A stretch of DNA of 64,000 bases, taken from Sphingobium xanthum. Lineage in GTDB: Bacteria > Pseudomonadota > Alphaproteobacteria > Sphingomonadales > Sphingomonadaceae. Below the pieces are notes generated by a model that had not been told where the DNA came from, made no database searches, and worked only from the letters and a program-made list of their open reading frames with translations. Where the stretch lies: the NCBI RefSeq assembly GCF_019737615.1, contig NZ_JAHKKS010000002.1, positions 434,001 to 498,000 of the forward strand, in the 5' to 3' direction. Below are positions 47,636-57,711 of this stretch, one piece after another. The position numbers and the translations under genes are program-made. Positions within the stretch are counted from its first letter, which is position 1; every line of letters begins with the position of its first letter.

Positions 47636-48862
47636 TCAGAATATGTTCGTGTTCTGGATCGTCGCGATCGGATAAACGATTTGCGAAACCGCCTGAAGGA
47701 ATTTGGAGAAGTCGGTGAGCGGCGCGTTGGAGACGTAGATCACGTCCTTATCCTTGATAGGAAAGGACTGGGCGGCGAACAGAATTGCGGGATCGCGCAT
47801 GTTCACACGGTAGATGATAGGGATTTTGCCGTCCGCCATGGGCTGGATGGGCGGTTGCGCCACTCCGGCAAACATGGCGGCATCCTCGAAGCGGAAAATG
47901 AACACCCCTTTGGGATTCGCACGCTGATCATCCAGGCCGCCGATCCTGCCAAGTGCTTGCGACAGTGTCAGGCCGGTGCCCTCGAAGGAGACTTCCTCAC
48001 TCCTGCGCACTGAACCGAGTGCCGTGAAGCTGTATGGCTGGAAAAGCAACGTGACGACATCCTGGGCTTGCAGACGGATGTTCTGTCGGGGATCGCGGAT
48101 CACGGATTCAAGCGGCATCGCGCTGACCCGATCGCCACGCGTCACCTGAATAGTCATCTTGTCAACGGGCTGTTTGGTTCCACCGGCGGCGGCCAGCGCA
48201 TCCAGCAGCCGTTCCCCCTTGGGGGTCAACTGCATTCTGACGCTCGTCGCAACATCGCCGACGATGGTCGCCTCTGTCGCCGTCTGTCTAGTTATTCGCA
48301 CCACAACCTGGGGATCATGCGCCTTGCCAGCCAGGCGCGCCTGTATCTGCTGCGCGACCTGCTGCGGCGTCCGCCCTGCCGCGGTGATTGTTCCGGCGAA
48401 CGGCACCCGGATCATGCCGCTGCTCTCCACCACCTGTTCCGGCAACTGAGATGTGCGCGACACGACAGTCGCCGTCGACATGGCGGAGGGGAGATCTCCG
48501 GCGACAGTCGTGCCGAACAAGGCGGCCGGCGGCGCTTCCCATATCGAAATATCAAGCATATCGCCCGGCCGGACGATCGTGTCGTTCACCAAGCCGTCGC
48601 CAAGATCGTCGGAAAATCGAGCAAGGTTCTGGCTGGCAGCCAGCCGGCGCGCAACTTCGTCAGTCACCTGGACAATCCGCACCGTACCATCGCTAACCGA
48701 TGTTCCTTCAGTGCCTTTGATCGCACCGGTCGAAGGCCCCTGGCGAGGAAGCGACGCGCAGCCCGCGAGCAGCGGCAAACCAACGAGGGCGACAATGAGC
48801 AAAGACTTGGGGGTTGTAGCGAGAGGATTTTTCCTGACTCGCCTCGTCACAATAGCCGGCAC
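47636..48862 (-). CDS. kpsD: Capsule polysaccharide export outer-membrane lipoprotein (KpsD/CtrA/Wza type)
   Basis: 408-residue outer-membrane export channel. Lipobox LAGC at 32-35 after a hydrophobic signal. A poly-export domain (VRPGDMLDISIWEAPPAALF, MIRVPFAGTITAAGRTPQQV) is followed by SLBB-type repeats (EATIVGDVATSVRMQLTPKG, DVVTLLFQPYSFTALGSVRR) and a C-terminal segment ending in NTNIF. It forms the exit duct with KpsE/KpsM/KpsT encoded on the other strand. The gene starts 2 bases after the preceding GT4 gene, so translation is coupled. Confidence 0.92.
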   Translation of the reverse strand: MPAIVTRRVRKNPLATTPKSLLIVALVGLPLLAGCASLPRQGPSTGAIKGTEGTSVSDGTVRIVQVTDEVARRLAASQNLARFSDDLGDGLVNDTIVRPGDMLDISIWEAPPAALFGTTVAGDLPSAMSTATVVSRTSQLPEQVVESSGMIRVPFAGTITAAGRTPQQVAQQIQARLAGKAHDPQVVVRITRQTATEATIVGDVATSVRMQLTPKGERLLDALAAAGGTKQPVDKMTIQVTRGDRVSAMPLESVIRDPRQNIRLQAQDVVTLLFQPYSFTALGSVRRSEEVSFEGTGLTLSQALGRIGGLDDQRANPKGVFIFRFEDAAMFAGVAQPPIQPMADGKIPIIYRVNMRDPAILFAAQSFPIKDKDVIYVSNAPLTDFSKFLQAVSQIVYPIATIQNTNIF

Positions 48863-48864
48863 AT

Positions 48865-49956
48865 TCAGACCTTCCGGTAAACATTAACGGTTTCATCGAC
48901 GCACCGCCGCCAAGTGTAACCGCGGGCCACACGCTTGCCCTTCTCTATAGATGAAGCGCGCCAACTGTCATCTTCCAAACCACGCGCAATTGCGTCACTG
49001 AATGCTCGCATATCGTCAGGCTCGATCAGCATTGCAGCACCCTGCATCACCTCCGGAAGACAGGAGCGATTGGACACGATGGTGGGGACGCCCGCAGCCA
49101 TCGCCTCCACGGGCGGTAATCCGAACCCTTCGTAAACGGATGGGAACAGAAACAGTCGCGCGTTCGCATAGATGGCAGGCAAATAACGATCTTCGATGAA
49201 CCCTAGCAAAACCACTCGCCCGCGACGTTGCGCTCCTTCCAGTTGAGCGCGTAACGGGCCATCCTGCCAGCCATCGGCGCCAGCAATCGCCAGTTTAAGG
49301 CCGGTCGCGTGACGTTCCGCATAGTCCTCAAAGGCGGCAACAGCCTTTTCAAGGGATTTGCGTGGCTCCAGCGTCGCGACGCAGAGCGCATATTGTTCGG
49401 GCGCGAGGCCATAGCGCGCGAGCAGTGCGCCATCTTGCGGCTGGGAATCGCGGAAGAAGGCCGGTTCGACGCCCAGTGGCACGGCCGTTATCCGATCGAG
49501 AGGGATCTGCGCGAACGTCCCCAGTTCCCTACGTATCCACTCGGAATCCGTTATAATGTGGCTGGCAGCTGCAAGGGACCGCCAAAAGTTTCGCTCGAAC
49601 GCCTGCACACGAGCGGCGGGATGGAACTGCGGATAGTGAAATACCGAGAGGTCGTGGACCGTCACGATGGGCCGCTCCGCCTCGAGCGGCAGCAGATAGT
49701 TGGGGGCATGAAAAATGCGCCCGCGGAACCCCCTGGCATGGGCTAACCTTCGCAAGAAACGTGGCACTCGGTTCCTTCGTGCCGGGCCTTCGGTCAGAAA
49801 TGGCGAGGCATCGTCGAACCATCGCCGATCGCGATAATAGCGCACGCTTTCGACCGTCGGGTGCATCGCCAAGCCCTGACTAAGATGCCATGCGTAGCGG
49901 CCTATTCCCGTCAATTGATTGGACAGCGCATCGATCGCCAAGGCGATCTGCATCAT
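48865..49956 (-). CDS. GT4 glycosyltransferase of the capsule locus
   Basis: 363-residue retaining GT-B enzyme of mannosyl/rhamnosyltransferase type. N-terminal IALAIDALSNQLTGIGRYAW, acceptor region FHAPNYLLPLEAERPIVTVH, donor domain CVATLEPRKSLEKAVAAFED, GADGWQDGPLRAQL, PSVYEGFGLPPVEAMAAGVP and NRSCLPEVMQGAAMLIEP. Its start overlaps the rmd stop (ATGATG/TGA), so it is made together with the GDP-rhamnose enzymes. Very likely uses GDP-mannose or GDP-D-rhamnose (inference from context). Confidence 0.9.
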   Translation of the reverse strand: MMQIALAIDALSNQLTGIGRYAWHLSQGLAMHPTVESVRYYRDRRWFDDASPFLTEGPARRNRVPRFLRRLAHARGFRGRIFHAPNYLLPLEAERPIVTVHDLSVFHYPQFHPAARVQAFERNFWRSLAAASHIITDSEWIRRELGTFAQIPLDRITAVPLGVEPAFFRDSQPQDGALLARYGLAPEQYALCVATLEPRKSLEKAVAAFEDYAERHATGLKLAIAGADGWQDGPLRAQLEGAQRRGRVVLLGFIEDRYLPAIYANARLFLFPSVYEGFGLPPVEAMAAGVPTIVSNRSCLPEVMQGAAMLIEPDDMRAFSDAIARGLEDDSWRASSIEKGKRVARGYTWRRCVDETVNVYRKV

Positions 49957-50855
49957 GCTTTTTCCAGCATCCAGGCAAGCGTCTGCTCGAGGTCTGTCCG
50001 GCTCAACGGACCTATGACTTGCTCGAGCTTCTCACTGCTTCCGCACAAGGAGGCGACTTCGCTCGTCCGCACGAAAGCAGGGTTAACCCGGATCTCCATC
50101 TCGTAACCTGCCAGCGAGCACGCGAGAGCGAAAACCTCTTTGAGACTCGTGGCATGCCCGGAGCAAATGTTGAAGGTTTCACCGACTGCCTTAGCGCAAT
50201 CAAGCAGCCTCCGGTAGGCTGTCACAACGTCGCGAACATCCGACCAGTCGCGTTCAACATCGATGTTCCCCAACTCGATCGCAGGAGCGCGCCGCTTGAG
50301 ATGATCGATTATCTTCGGGACGAGAAAATTGGACGCCTGCCCCGCTCCGGTGTAGTTGAAGGGCCGCACGATGATGATCGGCAATCTGTCGCCGAAAAGG
50401 CGCGCCATATGTTCCATGGCGATCTTCGAGACGGCATAATCGTTGGCTGGGTCGGGCGGATTGTCCTCCGTGATCATCCCACCATGGCGGTTGCCGTAGA
50501 TATTAGCACTGCTAGCCAACAATATGGCGCTTGGCGGAGTTTCAAGCCTAGCGAGAGCCTCAAGCAGATTGCGCGAGGCCAACAGGTTCGTTTCGTATAT
50601 TTCGGTCACATCGCTATGCGCAACATGCGCTATTCCAGCCAGATGAACAACCTTGTCCGGCCGGGCGCTTTCCACCAACTGACGCACCTGTTCGCGATCT
50701 TTCAGGTCGCAGACGTGCGTTGTGAAGAGACCAGCGACCACCGCCGCATGATCATCACGCACGGCGCCATGCACCTCATGCCCCTGGCTGAGGAGTTCCG
50801 CCGCCATATGCAGACCAGTAAAGCCGCCGGCACCCGTAATGAGATATCTCGCCAT
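49953..50855 (-). CDS. rmd: GDP-6-deoxy-D-mannose reductase (Rmd-like)
   Basis: 300-residue SDR-fold enzyme reducing GDP-4-keto-6-deoxy-mannose to GDP-D-rhamnose. NAD(P)-binding GAGGFTG at 8-14, active-site Ser115/116, Tyr140 and Lys144 (YAVSK), VRPFNYTGAGQASNFLVPKI, and GNIDVERDWSDVRDVVTAYR, which closely follows Pseudomonas-type Rmd. It lies 67 bases after gmd in the same operon. A different C4-epimerising reductase (GDP-fucose or GDP-talose route) cannot be fully excluded, but the Rmd resemblance is better than to Fcl. Confidence 0.83.
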   Translation of the reverse strand: MARYLITGAGGFTGLHMAAELLSQGHEVHGAVRDDHAAVVAGLFTTHVCDLKDREQVRQLVESARPDKVVHLAGIAHVAHSDVTEIYETNLLASRNLLEALARLETPPSAILLASSANIYGNRHGGMITEDNPPDPANDYAVSKIAMEHMARLFGDRLPIIIVRPFNYTGAGQASNFLVPKIIDHLKRRAPAIELGNIDVERDWSDVRDVVTAYRRLLDCAKAVGETFNICSGHATSLKEVFALACSLAGYEMEIRVNPAFVRTSEVASLCGSSEKLEQVIGPLSRTDLEQTLAWMLEKA

Positions 50856-50922
50856 AGTTCTGCCTGACTATCTCACGCTCATTCCGCAGCCAACGCCGCT
50901 CGCCAGATTACTAAAATCCTGC

Positions 50923-52032
<1,110 letters not shown>

Positions 52033-52202
52033 TCAGTGCTTTCTCCCGATGACCTAGCATCGCCAGGACTTGCGCTAATCCGCAAACAGCCGACATGTCC
52101 AAAATCGGAAAAATTGGCTGACCCCGACAGGCAGAACCGGGCGCTGACACATGACCGACTGCCGATCGTTCGTGCAGAAATCACAGATCGCACCCTCGAT
52201 CA

Positions 52203-52233
52203 TTGACCGCAAAATCCTGCGCTCCACTATAGC
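52203..52233 (+). promoter_or_regulatory. Possible promoter of the kpsE-M-T operon
   Basis: TTGACC (52203-52208) and TATAGC (52228-52233) are separated by 19 bases, a little wide; shifting the -10 by one or two bases also works. It lies about 180 bases before kpsE in the divergent region 51958-52412, which shows no gene of its own. Confidence 0.35.
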
Positions 52234-52412
52234 GACAGGCCTCGCTTTAGGTGGGGCGGCCCTGTTGCGCAATAGGCCAGGGGGCGTCGCGAAGCGTATG
52301 GCCCGCTCATGAACGAACGCCGAATCCGCATTGCAAATGGGACTCAATGGAGGCATGTCGGCGCCCACACAAAACGGCGTGCGGTGGAGCGACCTGGAAC
52401 GCAGAGGACCAA

Positions 52413-53591
52413 ATGCTAGAACAAGTCGGTCAATTTACCGAACCCAATGAACACCCTCCGCACGAAGACAAATCGAACTCACTTGGAAGTGCCTTGATCG
52501 AAAAAATCCGGCGGCTCGGATGGGTTTTCGTCGCAACCGTCATCATCCCGACGTCGGCGGCTCTACTCTACTTCGGCCTTTTTGCGTCAGACGTCTATAT
52601 TTCCGAGTCCGAGTTCGTCGTTCGCAGCCCCGACAAGCCGGAAGCGACAGGGCTAGGCTTCCTGCTGAAGTCGGCAGGTTTCTCTAACTCGAGCGAAATT
52701 GTCTACGCGGCGCAGGAGTATCTCAAATCTCGCGACGCACTTCGAACCGTAAATGGTGAAGAGGCGTTCCGCCGGGCATATCAGCAGAACTCGATCTCCA
52801 TCTTCGATCGTTTCAACGGCACCGGCTGGTCGGGAACCTTCGAGGATCTGTATGACTATTTCCGCGGGAAGGTGAACGTCACTTACGATTCGGGCACCGG
52901 TATAACGTCGTTGAAAGTTCGCGCATATGATGCGCAATCGGCCTTGCGGTTCAACCAGTTGCTGCTTGAGCAGGCCGAGCATATGGTGAACCGCCTCAGC
53001 GAACGAGGCCGCACGGATCTCATTGGCTTCGCGCAACAGGAAGTGGACAAGGCGAAGGCAAGCGCGCTTGACGCCGGCAAAGCGTTGTCAACCTATCGCA
53101 ACCGATATGGCGTCGTAGACCCGGAAAAGCAGGCCTCGATCCAACTCCAGATGATATCCAAGCTTCAGGATGAATTGATCGCGAGCCGGACCAGACTGGC
53201 CGTGTTGCAGAACTTCGCCCCCCTCAATCCCCAAATCACCACGCTGCAAGCGCAAGCGGCGAGCCTTGCTCGGCAGGTAGAGGAAGAAAGCGGCAAGGTT
53301 GCAGGCGGTCGCGGGTCGCTTGCGGACAGAGCCGTCGAATATCAGCGCCTGGCGCTGGAGAACGAATTCGCGGGAAAGCAATTGGCTGCGGCCATGGCCT
53401 CTCTCGAGCAGGCGAGGAATGAAGCGCGCCGGAAGCAAGCCTATGTGGAGCGCGTCGTCCAGCCTAACCAGCCGGATGCCCCGCTCGAGCCACGGCGACT
53501 TCGCGGCATCTTCGTCACCCTCGTCATGGGTCTGATCGCGTGGGGAATCATCTCCATGCTGGTGTCCGGCATTCGCGAACACAGGACCTAG
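52413..53591 (+). CDS. kpsE: Capsule export inner-membrane protein (KpsE/CtrB type, PCP-3)
   Basis: 392-residue polysaccharide co-polymerase/adaptor linking the ABC transporter to the outer-membrane channel. The start at 52413 follows GAGG; an open frame upstream is non-coding. Two membrane helices near the ends (LGWVFVATVIIPTSAALLYF at about 35-54; GIFVTLVMGLIAWGIISMLV at about 365-384) hold a periplasmic part that begins YISESEFVVRSPDKPEATGL and then forms a long coiled coil (ASALDAGKALSTYRNRYGVV, QLQMISKLQDELIASRTRLA, LEQARNEARRKQAYVERVV). The typical Pro-rich turn before the last helix is present (QPNQPDAPLEPRRLRG). Confidence 0.93.
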   Translation: MLEQVGQFTEPNEHPPHEDKSNSLGSALIEKIRRLGWVFVATVIIPTSAALLYFGLFASDVYISESEFVVRSPDKPEATGLGFLLKSAGFSNSSEIVYAAQEYLKSRDALRTVNGEEAFRRAYQQNSISIFDRFNGTGWSGTFEDLYDYFRGKVNVTYDSGTGITSLKVRAYDAQSALRFNQLLLEQAEHMVNRLSERGRTDLIGFAQQEVDKAKASALDAGKALSTYRNRYGVVDPEKQASIQLQMISKLQDELIASRTRLAVLQNFAPLNPQITTLQAQAASLARQVEEESGKVAGGRGSLADRAVEYQRLALENEFAGKQLAAAMASLEQARNEARRKQAYVERVVQPNQPDAPLEPRRLRGIFVTLVMGLIAWGIISMLVSGIREHRT

Positions 53592-53595
53592 GCTC

Positions 53596-54390
53596 GTGCG
53601 CGACACTGATGCATCTTTGCTGGAATCCGTCGCTGTCCAGGCGCGCGTGATCAAGGCGTTGTTCATTCGCGAGGTACTCACGCGGTTCGGGCGACACAAT
53701 ATCGGTTTTCTTTGGATTTTCGTCGAACCGATGCTGTTCACGCTCGGCGTAACCGCCCTCTGGACGGCAATCGGCGCCTCCCACGGCTCGTCTCTTCCGA
53801 TCGCGGCTTTCGCCCTCACTGGCTACAGCAGTGTTCTCCTGTGGCGCAACATGCCGAGCCGATGCATCGGGGCAGTGCTTCCCAACCTAAGCCTGATGGT
53901 TCATCGTAATGTGAAACTCATAGACATCTTCCTTAGTCGACTCATTCTCGAAGCGGGCGGAGCCACGATGTCCTTCATCCTATTGGGCATAGTTTTCACA
54001 ACCATCGGCCTGATCAATCCCCCCGAAGATCTCCTTAAAATTGTCGGCGCCTGGCTGATGATCGCGTGGTTTGGCGCCGGTCTGGCAACACTGCTGGGGG
54101 CGTGGGCGGAGGAGTTCGAGATTGTCGAAAAACTTTGGCACCCGGCATCCTATTTGCTCTTCCCTCTGTCCGGCGCAGCATTTCTCGTCGATATATTGCC
54201 GAAGCAGGCACAGGATATCATCCTCTATCTGCCGATGGTCCATGGCGTCGAGTTGCTTCGCGAGGGATATTTCGGAACGGTCTTCGTAGCCCATTACGAC
54301 ATGGCCTATATGGCGACATGCAATGCGGTGCTGACCTTCTTCGGTCTCGTGCAAGTGCGGCGTACGGCCAGAAAGATTGTGCCAGTATGA
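53596..54390 (+). CDS. kpsM: Capsule ABC transporter permease (KpsM/CtrC)
   Basis: 264-residue inner-membrane permease with six helices. It begins with GTG 4 bases after the kpsE stop. The KpsM-type N-terminus is clear: [39 protein letters not shown]. Later [20 protein letters not shown] and [16 protein letters not shown] are typical of the ABC-2 polysaccharide exporters. Its stop overlaps the kpsT start (ATGA). Together with KpsT it moves the finished, lipid-linked capsule chain across the inner membrane. Confidence 0.95.
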   Translation: MRDTDASLLESVAVQARVIKALFIREVLTRFGRHNIGFLWIFVEPMLFTLGVTALWTAIGASHGSSLPIAAFALTGYSSVLLWRNMPSRCIGAVLPNLSLMVHRNVKLIDIFLSRLILEAGGATMSFILLGIVFTTIGLINPPEDLLKIVGAWLMIAWFGAGLATLLGAWAEEFEIVEKLWHPASYLLFPLSGAAFLVDILPKQAQDIILYLPMVHGVELLREGYFGTVFVAHYDMAYMATCNAVLTFFGLVQVRRTARKIVPV

Positions 54391-55040
54391 TCGAACTGGT
54401 CGATGTCTCCAAATTTTACCAGACCAGGCGCGGTTCAAAGCCCGTGCTTGAGGGGATCAATCTGAAAGTGACCCCTGGCGAACGTCTAGGCATATTGGGG
54501 CGCAACGGCGCCGGCAAATCGACATTGATCCGCCTGATCGGAGGGGTCGAATCTTTCCAGCGGGGCCAGATCAACCGGACCATGACCGTTTCCTGGCCTT
54601 TGGCCTTCGCAGGCGGCTTTCACTACGCTCTCACCGGCCTCGACAATCTCCGCTTCATCTGCCGAATCTATAATGTTGACATCGCCAGGGCCACGGGTTT
54701 TGTTTCGGAATTTTCCGAGTTGGGTCTTTATCTCGACGAGCCCATCCGTCACTATTCGGCCGGCATGCGGGCACGTCTAGCCTTTGCCATATCGATGGCA
54801 ATAGAATTCGATTGTTTCCTGATAGATGAGGTCGTCGCCGTGGGAGACCCGCGATTTCATGTCCGCTGCAATTATGAACTTTTCGAAAAAAGATCGGACC
54901 GTGCCAAGATCATCGTCTCACATGATGTAAATTTCATCCGCGCACATTGCAGCAGAGCTGTAGTTTTGCTGGATGGAAAACTTTACCATTTTGATGAAAT
55001 AGATGACGCTTATCGATTCTACGACCAGACACTTCAATAG
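54387..55040 (+). CDS. kpsT: Capsule ABC transporter ATPase (KpsT/CtrD)
   Basis: 217-residue nucleotide-binding subunit. Walker [10 protein letters not shown] (38-46) in [20 protein letters not shown], signature YSAGM (123-127), Walker [13 protein letters not shown] (143-154) with the catalytic Glu, and the switch His in [14 protein letters not shown]. No C-terminal carbohydrate-binding extension, as expected for Kps-type rather than Wzt-type exporters, so the chain end is not recognised by this subunit. The start is fixed by ATGA overlap with kpsM; the 3' end overlaps the next GT gene by 38 bases. Confidence 0.95.
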   Translation: MIELVDVSKFYQTRRGSKPVLEGINLKVTPGERLGILGRNGAGKSTLIRLIGGVESFQRGQINRTMTVSWPLAFAGGFHYALTGLDNLRFICRIYNVDIARATGFVSEFSELGLYLDEPIRHYSAGMRARLAFAISMAIEFDCFLIDEVVAVGDPRFHVRCNYELFEKRSDRAKIIVSHDVNFIRAHCSRAVVLLDGKLYHFDEIDDAYRFYDQTLQ

Positions 55041-56274
55041 CACCGGCCCTCACTTGCCAGATCCCGATTTGGTCCATTCGCGAAAGCGCCATCTCTTCAT
55101 CGATGTTTCGGTGATCTCGCGCGAAGACGCAGGAACCGGCATACAGCGAGTCGTGCGGGCTCTTTGGAGCGAACTTACCGGACACATATGGCAGAATGTG
55201 ATGATCTGCCCGGTTGCCGCAACGCGGGACCGCGGTTACGTGATAGTATCAAACGATTTCCTTGATCGAACGGCGCCGGCGGATGGCAACAGCCACAGCG
55301 CAATCGACCCGCGCGCGGGTGATCTGTTCCTCGGGCTTGATCTGGCCGCTCACCTCTTGCCGCGGCACGACAGACAAATCGCCCGGTTCAAGGCGCTAGG
55401 CCTGTCGGTTCATATCATCGTCTATGACATGTTGCCCTATTTGCACCCGCAATGGTTCCGCTTGCGCGCTCGGTATAACTTCCGGCGATGGCTGCGCTTC
55501 TTGGACCGGCACGCGGACCAACTCATCTGCATATCGCAAAGCGTGGCGGCGGATGTGGATCGATGGATCTACCGTCGCAGATTATTGCCCGGGCGAAACA
55601 TCGCCGTCAGCACGATCCGGCTCGGCAGTGACATTGCCGGGTCCATGCCCAGCAAGGGCCTTCCGTCAGGCATCGACGAGCTTCGAGCCTGGATGACCGC
55701 CGGCCCTTGCATCATCACGGTCGGAACTATCGAGCCGCGGAAAGGTCACGACCGGATCCTGGCGGCCTTCGAGCATCTATGGAGCGGCCGGGCCACTATG
55801 CCGGTGCGCTTGCTCGTTGTGGGTCGTCCTGGGTGGAACACCGCCAAACTGCAAGCGCGGATCAAAGCCCATTCGGAATATGGGGCCAGGTTGCGCTGGA
55901 TCGACGATGCAAGCGACGAATTGCTCGAACGAATTTACGCATGTGCGGGAGGCGTCATGTTTGCATCCCACGGCGAAGGATTGGGTCTGCCTCTCCTGGA
56001 AGCGGCCGCACATTCGAAACCTGTGCTAGTGCGCGACCTACCCGTCTACCGGGAACTGGGCCTTGCGAACGTGCGGTGGTTTACGGATGATTACGCACAG
56101 GCACTGGCTGAAACGATCCTTTCCTGGATCGGCGACTGGTCAGATCACGCGCCAAAGCCTCAAACCCTGCCAAGCTGGCAAAATTCTGCTGACGACCTGA
56201 TCGCCCGTTTAGGCCTTTCCTCAGAACGAATAAGTCGCTCGCTCTCTGCGGGAACCGAAGGCGAGACCGATTGA
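55003..56274 (+). CDS. GT4 glycosyltransferase, similar to the third module of the 1,247-aa enzyme
   Basis: 423-residue GT-B enzyme. N-terminal hallmark [20 protein letters not shown], then [50 protein letters not shown]; donor domain [54 protein letters not shown] and [10 protein letters not shown]. The same series of motifs in the same order forms residues about 853-1247 of the large GT at 57712-61455, so the two share ancestry. The start overlaps the kpsT end by 38 bases. Confidence 0.88.
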   Translation: MTLIDSTTRHFNSTGPHLPDPDLVHSRKRHLFIDVSVISREDAGTGIQRVVRALWSELTGHIWQNVMICPVAATRDRGYVIVSNDFLDRTAPADGNSHSAIDPRAGDLFLGLDLAAHLLPRHDRQIARFKALGLSVHIIVYDMLPYLHPQWFRLRARYNFRRWLRFLDRHADQLICISQSVAADVDRWIYRRRLLPGRNIAVSTIRLGSDIAGSMPSKGLPSGIDELRAWMTAGPCIITVGTIEPRKGHDRILAAFEHLWSGRATMPVRLLVVGRPGWNTAKLQARIKAHSEYGARLRWIDDASDELLERIYACAGGVMFASHGEGLGLPLLEAAAHSKPVLVRDLPVYRELGLANVRWFTDDYAQALAETILSWIGDWSDHAPKPQTLPSWQNSADDLIARLGLSSERISRSLSAGTEGETD

Positions 56275-56276
56275 AG

Positions 56277-57056
56277 ATGCCAGGCAAACACCATAATGGA
56301 CCCCAGCCGAAACGCCTTGGCCAACATAGAATGGAAGTCGACGAAATGAGCGGAATGCGAACTGAGGACATTAAGTGGTTTCACTCATTCGAACTGGCTG
56401 ACGGTACGAAGATAAACGGCATCAAGCCCTACGACGTCCAGTTGCAGGAAGCTGATGCTTTTTTCTCCGAACCCCTCGATGGTAAGAGCGTGCTGGACAT
56501 TGGCTCATGGGATGGATTCTTCTCATTTGAAGCGGAACGACGCGGCGCCGCGAGGGTCGTGGCCACCGACAATTTCTGCTGGTCGGGAGAAGGATGGGGA
56601 TCAAAGGATGGCTTCGATCTCATTCACACGAAATTGCAATCGAAGGTCGAAGCGTTCGATGTTGATGTGAACGACCTGCCCGCCAGCGGTCTGGGCCAAT
56701 TCGATGTCGTGCTGTTTCTAGGTGTCTTCTATCATTTGAAGGACCCGTATGCGGGCCTGGAAAATGCAGCGAAGATGTGTGCAGATCATCTCGTCGTGGA
56801 GACGGTGACGGCGCTGCCGCGCGAAAAACTGCCTGCTATGCGTCTTTTTGCTCCGGCCGAGTTGGGAGGCGATCCTACCAATTTTTGGGCTCCTAACATT
56901 CCTGCTCTTGAACTGATGTTGCGTACCTTCGGGTTTTCACGGATCGAAGCGCTCGCATCCCCCGCGTCCCCCGCTCATCCCCTTGCGCGGAAATCGATGC
57001 TCACGCGCAGTTCGCAAGAGACAGTCTATCGCTCCATCATCCATGCTTGGCGCTGA
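56277..57056 (+). CDS. SAM-dependent methyltransferase (DUF1698/CmoB-like fold)
   Basis: 259-residue class-I methyltransferase. WFHSFELADGTKINGIKPYD before the SAM site is typical of this group. Motif I is SVLDIGSWDGFFSFEAERRG, acid loop VVATDNFCWSGEGW, then VVLFLGVFYHLKDPYAGLEN (post-I/II region with the conserved YHL). It starts just after the GT stop; a TTG at 56271 would overlap it. In the capsule operon it probably O-methylates a sugar of the chain or its end; acting on chain termini to stop growth, as known for some O-antigens, is a possibility. Confidence 0.82.
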   Translation: MPGKHHNGPQPKRLGQHRMEVDEMSGMRTEDIKWFHSFELADGTKINGIKPYDVQLQEADAFFSEPLDGKSVLDIGSWDGFFSFEAERRGAARVVATDNFCWSGEGWGSKDGFDLIHTKLQSKVEAFDVDVNDLPASGLGQFDVVLFLGVFYHLKDPYAGLENAAKMCADHLVVETVTALPREKLPAMRLFAPAELGGDPTNFWAPNIPALELMLRTFGFSRIEALASPASPAHPLARKSMLTRSSQETVYRSIIHAWR

Positions 57057-57200
57057 ACGCTCCCGTGTATATGGCTTCGCGGCAAGCATGCCAGGCGGTC
57101 CGAATTTCGCCGGATGGCGCCGGGCCTGCCGCCTGTTGCGCTCTCACAGATATGAACCGGATGGGACACCCGTCGCTTTATGCCTATCGAAACGAGATCG

Positions 57201-57704
57201 ATGACAACGCTGCATGGATTGCTGAGCGTGCAAGATGCGGAGTTCGTCGAGCAAGCTTATCTGTTGGTGCTCAACCGCAAGGTCGATCCGACGGGCCTCG
57301 ACTATAATCTTGCCAAGCTTCGAACGGGGATTAGCAAGCTCACTATCATAGGAGACCTTCGCCGGTCTACCGAAGGGCGTGCCTACTCGCCAGCGCTTCC
57401 AGGTTTGGATCGCGCACTCCGTCGCCATCGCCTTTGCAATCTTCCATTTGCCGGTTGGCTCTTCCGAGGCTTTTGGCGCAGCGAGAGCGACAGAGCCATC
57501 GACCGACATCTGAGGGCTATCGTCAACGAACTCGGACGACTCCGTGAAGTTGCGGCGATGCAGCCGGAGCATGTCGGACGCACCGACGATCACGCCAAGG
57601 AAATTCCCGCCTCCCAAGGCGAAATCCATGCCGTTATGGCTAAGCTCGGTCCGCAAGCCAGACGCATTTTCGTAAGGCTCGCCGCCCAAATCTCCTCGAA
57701 CTGA
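57201..57704 (+). CDS. DUF4214 domain-containing protein
   Basis: 167-residue protein. DUF4214 is seen in EFVEQAYLLVLNRKVDPTGL, then DYNLAKLRTGISKLTII and DLRRSTEGR (about residues 12-60). The domain is often found near or fused to glycosyltransferases and surface proteins; its role is not settled. The rest is helical and basic (LCNLPFAGWLFRGFWRSESD, HLRAIVNELGRLREVAAM). The ATG at 57201 is chosen for its GAG spacing; 57180 is an alternative. It ends 7 bases before the large GT gene, so the products may act together. The 123-base gap upstream shows nothing clear. Confidence 0.75.
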   Translation: MTTLHGLLSVQDAEFVEQAYLLVLNRKVDPTGLDYNLAKLRTGISKLTIIGDLRRSTEGRAYSPALPGLDRALRRHRLCNLPFAGWLFRGFWRSESDRAIDRHLRAIVNELGRLREVAAMQPEHVGRTDDHAKEIPASQGEIHAVMAKLGPQARRIFVRLAAQISSN

Positions 57705-57711
57705 GTATAGT

